A DNA stretch of 64,000 nucleotides from positions 18,379,463-18,443,462 of the forward strand of contig NC_036456.1 of the NCBI RefSeq assembly GCF_002775205.1, given 5' to 3'. A model generated the notes under the pieces. The model made no database searches and had not been told where the DNA came from. It was given only the letters and a program-made list of their open reading frames with translations. The translations under genes and the position numbers were made by a program. How positions within the stretch are numbered: position 1 is the stretch's first letter; the number at the start of each line of letters is the position of its first letter. Shown one piece after another: positions 36,116-44,618 of this stretch. Source of the stretch: Xiphophorus maculatus (lineage: Eukaryota; Chordata; Actinopteri; Cyprinodontiformes; Poeciliidae).

Positions 36116-37730
36116 AAGCTTCTTCAAGATACTCACCAATATGGTTCAGTTGACCATTTCCATCTGAAAAACAGGAAGGACCCAAAGTGATGATTATGAC
36201 ATTTATTGGATTCTGATGTACAACCTGTAGCTAGAACGAGGTCAGATGTTTGTTTCAGTCAAACTCAACCAGAACCTCCAGCTCCATCAGAACTCAGCAG
36301 GTTACTTTACACCTGAGGTTCACGATCAGGCTTCTCAGTACCATACTGAGTCAACAGGGGGGGATACTAGCAGAGATGGGGAAGCCAGACAGCCCCCAGA
36401 CTGTTTGTGTGCCATACATCATTCCCGTCCCCAACAAGGTCAATGTGCTACTTTGTTCTGTCCCAGTCAGAAGGTTACATTCACTCAAGAAAACTGGGCT
36501 TTTAGTGGTAGAGTAACACATTTCAACCAATTGACCCAAACCATCACTTGGATAAAAGCACAACATATCAATTCAAAAGAGAAGATCTCCTGTAGTAGTT
36601 TGTGTTACAGAGGCTTTGAAGAAGCCTCTGACTGGAGCTCTGTTTCCATTATTATTACTCAAATTAAAATGATGAAAGTCAGAATGACTTCTCTCTCCTG
36701 CACCAATTAAAAATCAGACATTGATAAATCATAATAAAGGGTTGGCACTCCAACATGTTTATTTCAATTAAAGATTTTTTTAAAAGTAGGCCAATTAATC
36801 ATTAAACAAAATAGACAATATATGCAAAAGTTCAAGCCGGAACCCTTGAATATGCAACTTTCTGGTGCTACTACACTGCAGAGTGATGGAATAATTCAAC
36901 TTTACCTCAAGTTTCTTACCGATTAGAGAATTGGTGCAAATATTGAGTTAATCAAACTTCTCAGTTTCTAGTTTGAGGTCAAAGCTTAAACTGAACAAAT
37001 TGGGAGGAAACTCAAGATTCAACACCAGCCCAGTTGGTGTTTAAATAAAATTTTAGCTCAATCCGCCTGGAATCCACCAGTTCATACATGCATGTAAACC
37101 TTCTGACCAGAACCTTAGATCAAACACGGAGGAAGAAAAAATACTCACCAATATGGTTCAGGCAACTTCAACCTGAGAGGAGAGAAAGGAAAGTAAATCA
37201 GAATTAACATTTAAAAACTGTGAAGTAATGAGTCGTATTCAAGTACGCCACTAATTAAAAACCACATCAAGTTAAAGAGACCAACATTCCAAAGATTGTA
37301 TAAAATAACTGAAAAACTAAACTGACAAAGGTTTCTGTGTTGAACTATTGTTGTTTTCCAATGAAAAATTTGGACTACCCACTTAGGAGAAGAAAAAAAA
37401 AAAAAATTTAAAATCCCTCCAAAGTCAAATTTCCTATTGGGAAACTGGGAGCAACTCCTGACTACCCCTAGTTACCACTTGCAAGGCAGACTCCCTGTTT
37501 CAATATGGCCGCTCCTCACATCAACAGTAGTAAGATGTGGCGGAAACACATTTATCTAAGAGACGTCTTAAAGGGACAGCATTGTGTTTCTCTAAGCACA
37601 TGGCACCATTTTACAGCATCATGTAGTGACCGTCCCCTTCGGTTGTTCCTGAAACTCTGAACTGTTGCCAACTGAAAGTGACATTTGCATTTGGAAAGTA
37701 AAGCTTTAACTGATGTTTGAGCGTTTGGGT

Positions 37731-37800
37731 TGGATCAGAGTAATACCAATCAGTCATGAATTCTCAGACTGGGGCGGTAAACAAGGAATCTTCACATCCA
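37731..37800 (-). ncRNA. snord31: C/D box snoRNA U31, copy 1
   Basis: It lies in host intron 10. The guide TTACCGCCCCAGTC precedes D' CTGA (37764-37767) and pairs with GACTGGGGCGGTAA of 28S rRNA (target G4166). Box C is GTGAAGA, one base off consensus; box D CTGA is at 37735-37738 with a TGGA/TCCA stem. GACTGATTGGTATT before box D matches the other two copies. Confidence 0.82.
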
Positions 37801-37970
37801 CCCATCCGCTGTTAACCATTATTGAGTAGAACCGACCTCCATCTGCGCTTCGTTCCAACGCTGCGCTTCGGGCGGCTCCTCCTTCCTGAAACGCAAACAG
37901 GAAGTCATTTACTCCAAGCCGCCATCTTTAGGGCCAATCAGTTTTAAAAAAGGTCAAATCCCTTCAACCC

Positions 37971-38103
37971 GTTTCCAATCAGACTGTTGGTAGCCCCAAC
38001 GAGTTGTCCCCTTGTTGCCGTAGCAACGCCAGTGGGTTCACCTTTTCAGGTCTGGCATTGGCACACGGCGTAAGACGCGTGCGGGTGTCATCACTATGGA
38101 AAC
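37971..38103 (-). ncRNA. snord22: C/D box snoRNA U22
   Basis: It lies in host intron 9 and is long (about 133 bases), as U22 is in vertebrates. C box GTGATGA (38088-38094), D box CTGA (37979-37982) and a 7-base stem (GTTTCCA/TGGAAAC). It contains CCTGAAAAGGTGAACCCACT, nearly the human U22 core. U22 is needed for 18S rRNA processing and does not guide methylation. A GTTGCTACGGCAAC hairpin sits in its middle. Confidence 0.88.
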
Positions 38104-38278
38104 CAAACAGTGTGGCTATATTTCCCCCTCTGAAGTCACATTGCTCACCTGGATGAACGCCAGTTATGTGGAGGGGAACCTTGATGACATCACTTCCTGA
38201 TTTTGACCTGAAAGAAGGACAAAAGGCGAGATTAAAGGACTGAACTGGTTAAATAAAGGTGAATAAACGCTGAACTCC

Positions 38279-38352
38279 ACTGATGTCAGATTTTTTTTTT
38301 CTCAACAGCAGTTCAGACGAACGAGATTCCAGATTTCTCATCATTTCCAGCA
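38279..38352 (-). ncRNA. snord30: C/D box snoRNA U30
   Basis: It lies in host intron 8. C box ATGATGA (38338-38344), guide TGGAATCTCGTTC before D' CTGA, the block CTGCTGTTGAG shared with human U30, and D box CTGA (38286-38289). The guide pairs with GAACGAGATTCC of 28S rRNA (target A3804). A 10-base poly(A) run lies just before box D. Confidence 0.92.
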
Positions 38353-38510
38353 GATCTACAGGTTAATGGAGCGAAAAACCTCAAATTTCCAGATCTTACC
38401 TTCAAAACAGGAACTCTCCATCAGGTCGGCGAAGCTGTTCTATTAAAAATAAAAACATTAGATCAATAAAAAAGGATCAGATCACATAAAGAGCCTGAAC
38501 AGACAGATGA

Positions 38511-38588
38511 ATGCAGCTGCTCAGGTGTTTGGATAATTTTCACATCGGGTCAAAGTGAGCTGAGTAGTTTTCATCACTGAAGCTGCAT
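38511..38588 (-). ncRNA. snord29: C/D box snoRNA U29
   Basis: It lies in host intron 7. C box GTGATGA (38571-38577), D box CTGA (38521-38524) and a perfect 8-base stem (ATGCAGCT/AGCTGCAT). The body keeps the human U29 blocks AGCTCACT.TGACC, TGTGAAAAT and AACACCTGAG, so identity is firm. Confidence 0.92.
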
Positions 38589-39025
38589 TAGAGCTAAAGT
38601 TCTCCTACAGGGTGGAAATCAGCACAAAATGCTGGTGAAATCTTGTTAACAAGCCACAGTGAAGCTTTCCTACTATTTGATGTTGTAAAATCTCATCCAG
38701 ACAAGACAAAGGATTTAGGTAAAGTTTACACAATTGTGTAGGATGCTACAGATCTTCAGAAAATGTAGAAATAAATAAAAGATTTATGCAATTAAAGGGT
38801 TACTGGTGAACAAATTCTTCAGTTACTCATCTGCATGTGCAAATCTACATCCTGTACTATTAAAATCAGAACAATTTGTACCCAGCAGTGGCTTGTAAAG
38901 ACTTAAAGGGTTCATTTTAATCACTCTAGGATTTACAGAATATGTAGATTTAAAAATCCTTACCGGGACATGTTTATGATTTTCCAGGGCCAGATGTCAG
39001 CCACTTTAGATTCACTGCAGGAGAA

Positions 39026-39094
39026 AAAGCGATTAGATCAGAACGAATAGTCTCTGCAGGCATGCTAAAGGTTTGGATGTTTGATCAGGGCTTT
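39026..39094 (-). ncRNA. snord28: Probable C/D box snoRNA U28
   Basis: It lies in host intron 6, between U27 and U29, where UHG genes carry U28. The antisense element TTAGCATGCC (39059-39068 on the plus strand reads GGCATGCTAA) is complementary to the 18S segment holding C1391, the U28 target. Box D is TTCTGA at 39038-39041. Box C is an atypical CTGATCA, and a 5-base AAAGC/GCTTT stem closes it. The internal D' box is also poor, so the boundaries are less sure than for its neighbours. Confidence 0.55.
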
Positions 39095-39321
39095 GGTGAC
39101 AAACTGCCATTTGACATTTGAGTCGTCCAGGAGATTAATGGGTGCTAACCCATGTCATCCTTTCAAACAATACGACTTTCATTCTGAAACTAAACAGCGG
39201 TAGGATGTAAAGTAAACTTACCTATTAGTGAAGCATTTATCACAGGTTTTCATCTGCAACAAAAATATGCAAGTTATTAACTTGCACAAGCTTCTCCTCT
39301 GGTCCCAAATGTTAATCTCAG

Positions 39322-39393
39322 GGCAATCAGATTAAAAGTTGACTTCATTATGTTCAGGCATATGCTTGTCTTTAAAGGTAATCATCAGATTTA
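39322..39393 (-). ncRNA. snord27: C/D box snoRNA U27, copy 2
   Basis: It lies in host intron 5. C box CTGATGA (39382-39388), guide AGACAAGCATATGC, D' CTGA and D box CTGA (39327-39330). The guide matches 14 bases of the 18S 5' region, one more than copy 1. The body outside the guide differs, so the duplication is not recent. Confidence 0.9.
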
Positions 39394-39556
39394 CACCCAC
39401 AGCTTTTATTAAACTTTCAACCTCATTTCTTTACTCACCTCCACTAGGTTTCCAATTAATCTCCAGCATTTATGATGTTATTGGGGAACAAATCCTGCAA
39501 GAAAAAACACTTCATCAGGTAATGTCTTAAAATAAAATATACATTGTTCTGTTTTA

Positions 39557-39635
39557 GGGCTGGTTCAGATAAATAAGCTGTCATCAGAAGAGTCAGGCAT
39601 ATGCTTGTCAGTTATAAAATCATCAGTTTTAGCCT
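39557..39635 (-). ncRNA. snord27: C/D box snoRNA U27, copy 1
   Basis: It lies in host intron 4, with C box CTGATGA (39620-39626), D' CTGA, C' CTGATGA, D CTGA (39565-39568) and a GGCT/AGCC closing stem. The guide GACAAGCATATGC pairs with GCATATGCTTGTC near the 5' end of 18S rRNA, the known U27 target (A27). Confidence 0.93.
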
Positions 39636-39801
39636 TTAGATTAGTGGGAATTTCACCTAAAAAGCAGATTACCTGCTGGGCTTGAGGCGTTGATCCTCAC
39701 TGAAGGTGTTGATCACATCTGTGGGAGAAAAGTGAATAATTAGGACCAACTTTAAACCAAAATAAAAGTCAGGAATAGTTGATGTTTGCTGGAGCTATCA
39801 T

Positions 39802-39880
39802 GCTACTCAGAATCTGGTAAAGGGGTTTCTTCAAAGGTTGATTCGGTAAGAGAGAGTTCAGAAAGATTCATCACTGCAGC
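39802..39880 (-). ncRNA. snord26: C/D box snoRNA U26, copy 2
   Basis: It lies in host intron 3. Box C is GTGATGA (39868-39874) and box D is CTGA (39807-39810). It shares GAACTCTCTC, TTGAAGA and ATTCTGAGT with the copy at 41136-41210, so the two are paralogues. The D' box is weak (CCGA). The 12-base complement AGAGAGAGTTCA still matches 28S rRNA. Confidence 0.78.
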
Positions 39881-39909
39881 AAACAAGCTCCACCAGACAA
39901 AGACTGAAG

Positions 39910-39929
39910 GTGTGTGTGTGTGTGTGTGT
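39910..39929. repeat. (TG)n microsatellite
   Basis: About ten TG units lie just upstream of SNORD26 copy 2 in host intron 3. Confidence 0.9.
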
Positions 39930-40129
39930 TACTGGTTATTTCACCCCTTAATTTTATTTAACACATGACTTGTTTTCTCTTTCCTATGGAAAGAAGTCAA
40001 GTAATTTTCCACTCATCAGAATGGATGGCTGCCATTCAGGAGGATTTTTATTGATAAAATATATTTCTTAGGAACCAACTGGTCCAAACTGGTATGTTTG
40101 GACTGGAAATTGGGTGTAGTAAATCTTTT

Positions 40130-40165
40130 GAGGTCGACGCCCGCCCTGTGGCTGGCGTCGACCTC
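40130..40165. repeat. 12-base GC-rich inverted repeat in host intron 3
   Basis: Arms GAGGTCGACGCC and GGCGTCGACCTC flank a 12-base loop. Intron 3 is unusually long (1.3 kb) and the hairpin may mark a transposon insertion. Confidence 0.75.
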
Positions 40166-41135
40166 ATGTTTCTGTGTGTGTTTTTTGCTCCAATGTGATA
40201 ATAAATTTTGTCAAAATGAAACAAACACTGTAAAATCACAAAGTTTAGGATGTTCTGAAAATAATGATACCAAACAAGGTAAGGTAAATAGTTTTTATGG
40301 TGAAAATATAAGGGTAAATTCAAAATTAGACCAAAACGGCCATTTAGACCCAAGACTCCAAAGGGTTAATAAAGGACTGAAACACAAACAAAATGAATAC
40401 TCTTTAGCAAAGGAAATTGATTGGAAGTTTTTACGTACCAGATTAAGTAAGATGAAATTAAATTGTAACAAACTTTTGGTGAAGAGGTGAACTAACCCAG
40501 AACCACGTATGAAGCAACTTTAACTTTAATCCCATTTCATCTCAATGTTTCTGTACAGCTTTGCAGGTGTTTAAGTGTTTAAAATATGCTGCAATGATTA
40601 AAATCAAAATCCATCCAAAAATACTTTGAATTCAACAACAAAGTAAATGTGGCAACTCGTATCTTCCTGGTATATCATAATAAATCTGAAAACTGTTGCT
40701 GTACGACAGCCTTATGACCGTTTTCACAGGCTAACCAGTCAAATTCTGGGCAGCAGAGACCAAAATTAAACATGACCTGGACGCTGCTAATCGATTCCAT
40801 TTGCTTTTGACACTCATCTATAAATTTCTATCTGGCTGTACGGTTAGAAACCAGGCAGAAAGACTAATTCAGGGATAATATATAACATTTAATTATAAAT
40901 GGCACGTTTTGGCACCATAATGTGTCTATTGTATGGTTAGAGAGAGGAACAGGGGGGTGGTAATATAAATAACTAAGAAATAGGATTCAGCCTATAATGC
41001 TTCCTAGTTAAACGCTAAATTAATAGTTACCTTCTTGTGCAAGAAGCCTCAAAACCCAAACCTGGAAAAAAAAAATAAATAAAAATTAGATTTCAGTATT
41101 AAGAGACAATAAAAAGCTTGTTTCTGGTGGCCTCA

Positions 41136-41210
41136 TGCCACTCAGAATAATTGAATTGTCTTCAATGGATTATTCAGTGAGAGAGTTCAATTAGAACATC
41201 ACTGTAGCAC
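41136..41210 (-). ncRNA. snord26: C/D box snoRNA U26, copy 1
   Basis: It lies in host intron 2. Box C is GTGATGT, box D' is CTGA right after the guide TTGAACTCTCTCA, and box D is CTGA (41142-41145). The guide is complementary to GAGAGAGTTCAA in the 5' part of 28S rRNA, with an A at the fifth position from D', which fits the known U26 target A389. Confidence 0.83.
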
Positions 41211-41448
41211 GAGGCAGCAAAACACTCAAGATTTTAAAAATACTTCATCCTCCCATGTAAGATGCAGACCTCACCTTTGGCAGCAAAGCGTGCGCCATCT
41301 CTTCTTTGCTGAACGACAAGAGCATAAATGTTAGCATGCTAAGTTAGCATTTTTCCCAAGCAGCCAACACGTGACTGGACCATGCGACCCACCCAGGCAG
41401 CATGGATTTAGTTGTTGAAATATACGACTAAAAAGGTGAAAACGCAAC

Positions 41449-41525
41449 GTCTCTCATCAGAATAATAAAAGTGCAATCACAGTCACTCAGAACAGGTCTG
41501 TAAAAAATTATCATCATTGAGAGAC
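41449..41525 (-). ncRNA. snord25: C/D box snoRNA U25
   Basis: It lies in host intron 1. Box C is ATGATGA (41511-41517) and box D is CTGA (41457-41460), closed by a perfect 8-base terminal stem (GTCTCTCA with TGAGAGAC). The guide ACAGACCTGTT sits before an internal CTGA. Its complement AACAGGTCTGT is an 11-base match to 18S rRNA, as in human U25, which guides methylation near G1490. Confidence 0.92.
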
Positions 41526-41904
41526 AATGCAACAGCTAGCAGCCGCGCCAAGCGAGCAACGGCCATCGCTTTATTCTAGCTGGAAAATATACATTTCTAG
41601 CCGAAGCTTGGCGAAAATGATGAAGCAAAAAGCTCAAAAAGACGTTCTGAATTAAGTTTGGAACATTCAGAAAGCAAGATTAGAATGATTTAAAGGCGGA
41701 TGGTGGAGGATTGTTCTCCGCTCCGTCGTGCTGCACCGTTGGAAAGCAGCGAAGTTTCTGGATTAATTACACCTTAAAGCTAACTGCGGGCCGCAGCCAT
41801 CGGTCAGCTGCAGTTCCAATTCTATTTTAGATTATTTGCGTATAATAACACAATCGTATAAAATAATGTTTAGAGGAACTATAATGAAGAAGGAGATAAC
41901 TCAT

Positions 41905-41966
41905 CTTACCAGCAGCAGAGGGAAGGAGGAAGTGGGAGAAGAATCCGGTGCGTCTGCTTTTTATGT
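41905..41966 (-). promoter_or_regulatory. TATA-like box and 5'TOP start of the snoRNA host gene
   Basis: On the minus strand CATAAAAAG (41957-41965) is followed about 25 bases later by a long pyrimidine run, CTCCCACTTCCTCCTTCCC, and then by CTCTGCTGCTG and a GTAAG donor at 41909. A terminal oligopyrimidine start of this kind marks ribosomal protein genes and snoRNA host genes, whose expression follows growth signals. The precise start base among several C residues at 41932-41941 is unknown. Confidence 0.7.
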
Positions 41967-43570
41967 CCCCACTACTTTGGCTCCTCCCACCCCGGAACTT
42001 TCAGCGGGAAAACGACTTTATGAGCTTTATTTTTGATATATTAAGATTAGACCACGTTAAAGAAAGCGTATTGTAGCAAAAGTACGGTATTTCTTTTAAG
42101 AAACATATTAACTTGTAAATATGTTTAAAAGCGGCGAAACGTTATTGCTGACGTCACTTCCGTTTCACGGATTTTGACCACAAGGTAGCAGCAGAGCCAT
42201 TCAAAGCAACCACTTTATACTTCTGCTCTTACACTTTTTATTTGACACGAATAATTCTCTTGATTCCGCAGTAATGATTAAAATAAATTATTAACCACGT
42301 AAAAGAATAATAGATTTAAAAATCACTCGTTTTTTCAGTTACTCAGAAAAAAAAGAATGTGTTCAGCAGAAATGTACATATTCTGCAATCTGCATATATT
42401 TTTGCAAGATGCAACTGGAGTAACTCAACACTCGCACAGACAAACCTACACAACCAACCAACTGTTGATATTCCACCCAGGTCTGCATGGTCTAGGGGGC
42501 GCCACAAAAAATTGTGCCCTAAATCATGAAAAGATTTTTTTTCATTGCGTTTTTGCATGTCTAATCAACACAAACAGGCACCCCGCTGTATAAAGTCCTT
42601 ATTCTTTATGGAGTGGAAAGTTGTTAGTATTATTGCTGCAGTGAAAAGGTCTTGTGTGTACATTTGGAGCTTCTTTGCATGGATTTTGCATGTTGTCCCT
42701 ATCTAGTTTCTTTCTGGGCATTCCAGCTTCCTTCCACCATCCAAAAACATTAGTTGGTCTCTCTTAATGTCGCCACCTTTCAGCCATTGATTGTTGAACA
42801 CTGACAAACGTAGCATTAAGCTGTTGTAGTATGCACAGTATTTTTATGCTTGCACCAAATTAACGCACTGCTGCTTACATTTCAAAACAGGATCAGCAGA
42901 TTTTGGATGTAGATCCAGGATTTCCTTCTTAATCTTTTCAGAGATTAAATTATACATGCACAAAACTTGCTGCTGGATTTGTTGCATTATGTTTGCTTAA
43001 GATAAGTCATCTTTATTTGAGGATAAATAAAGATGACTTTATTTATCAGTCATGCTGGATGTAGAACTACAACAGCAGGATTGTTTTGGTCTAAATCTGA
43101 TTCATGTGGGGGGAAAAAACTAGTCTTTAGTTATAAATATGCAATTCTTTCACTATGTTCAGACAGTGTCCTGCACAGTGATTGGCACCCTGTTAAAGAT
43201 GTATGAAAACTCTTAAGATGTTTGGTTTGTTTCTTTTCTTTGTTTTAATGAATTTGTATCTTAAAATTTGATTACAATCTAATTTTTTCTTAAGAAATAC
43301 ACAGTTACTCAACCTACTGATTATCAGAAAACACTGCCAGAGTTATTGAGTAACCTTAATAATAAAATAAATTATAAAATAAATGTCACCTAAATGTTTT
43401 TTGTAATTTCCAGTAAATGTTTTAATAGGGTGCTCTATTACTTTAAGGATATACAGAACATGTTTTTAAGTAAACTTAGTCATTATAAGTGTCTTTTATG
43501 ACATGTTTTAGAATCTTAATCACTAAATACATTAAAAAATGCATATAACATTAATAATTAAGACAAAAAC
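41967..43570. other. Intergenic region upstream of the snoRNA host gene
   Basis: No gene recognised. It holds a CTCF-like motif at 42489-42502 and a 15-base hairpin at 43004-43039. The rest is AT-rich. Confidence 0.5.
43004..43039. repeat. 15-base inverted repeat
   Basis: Perfect arms AAGTCATCTTTATTT and AAATAAAGATGACTT are separated by six bases. Confidence 0.85.
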
Positions 43571-44618
43571 TTGAAAAGTTCTTAAAAATTTATTGCAAAT
43601 ACAGTTTATTTATACAAAAATCAATCGTCAACAACTCTTAAACACACACTGAAGGACACCAAGGTTGTATTAGTCCCCAAAATAAAAGAAATCTTAAATA
43701 TTAAAATATATTTAAAATAATTATTTACAAAGCATTTTGTATAATTTACACACAACTCCTGTGGATATAAATGTGTTGCATAATAATGTTTTAAATAATT
43801 TCATAAGGAAATAAATACATAGGATAAACATTGCCATTTCTCTGTGCAAAAAAACACCAAGAAATACACAGCTTCTCAAATTGTTGTCTTTTACACTAAG
43901 TTGTAGTTTGTCCCTTCAGGTTTCTACAACCTTCATCAGAACAAAATAACAGGAATAAAAAGTTGTAGTTGATGTTTTTCTGTGATGGCATGTAGGTGTT
44001 TAAATATTTTTCTATAAATACTGTTAATCAGACGCATTGAGTGCGGATATGAGTCAGAAACATGCGTAAAGTGGTTGTGTGGGTTTGGGTGTGTATCCAG
44101 ACTCCATAACATCACCTGATCCCTGATCAGACATAAATAAAAAATGATGATGTCTCCAAAACAAAAACTCCACCGATCAGTCATCGCTGCTTATGAAATC
44201 TTCGGTTCCTTTAGCAGTTACACATCAACGCGTGAGCGGTTTCATCATGCCAACCCAAAGGAAACAAAATATCATCACTTCATGCTCCTGACGGTGAGTT
44301 GAATATATAACAAAAAAATATATATTTTTTTCACTCTTTAGAATAATGTAGAAAATAAAAGGAGCAGCTCAGTCACAAATGTTAGACTTCAATGCAAAAT
44401 CCACAGCTTCGCTCCTCTAGGTGGTAAAATAAATACCTGCAGTCTGAAAACTGAAACAAAGCGATAAGGCTGCACTGAGCAATTACGACTCAGTAACAAA
44501 CATCAGTAATTATTGCTTATGTAACCTAATCTAAGGTCCTGTAAATGTCAGGATTGAAGCTCCTGTCCTGATTTCATTATGTTGGATTTTAAAAAGTCCA
44601 AGTTTTTCTGCTGCAGCT

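Larger units (their letters stand above)
34810..41938 (-). ncRNA. snhg1: snoRNA host gene, SNHG1/UHG counterpart
   Basis: About 15 short exons, none with a conserved frame, alternate with introns that each carry about one C/D snoRNA. Exons read from 5' to 3': 41910-~41938, 41275-41308, 41031-41061, 39673-39718, 39439-39494, 39222-39253, 38964-39014, 38400-38434, 38149-38207, 37837-37885, 37149-37172, 36137-36163, 35426-35472, 35105-35131 and ~34810-34894. Nearly all have strong GTAAG or GTGAG donors and pyrimidine-CAG acceptors; exon 10 has a weak GTCGGT donor. The snoRNA set (22, 25-31) is that of mammalian UHG/SNHG1, and the order is close to it. The start is CT-rich (5'TOP type), as for snoRNA hosts and ribosomal protein genes. 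The spliced RNA is probably non-coding and unstable in translation, with the introns as the product. An ATTAAA signal for the end is at 34827-34832. Exact transcript ends and exon 13 and 15 limits are least certain. Confidence 0.88.

Noticed and set aside
36246-36710. Plus-strand frame of 154 codons
   Set aside because: It runs antisense through introns of the snoRNA host gene and contains no protein-like motif.
40098-40490. Plus-strand frame of 130 codons
   Set aside because: It lies in a long intron of the host gene beside an inverted repeat; probably transposon-derived non-coding DNA.
40680-40880. Possible further snoRNA in host intron 3
   Set aside because: No convincing paired C and D boxes; this intron already has SNORD26 copy 2.
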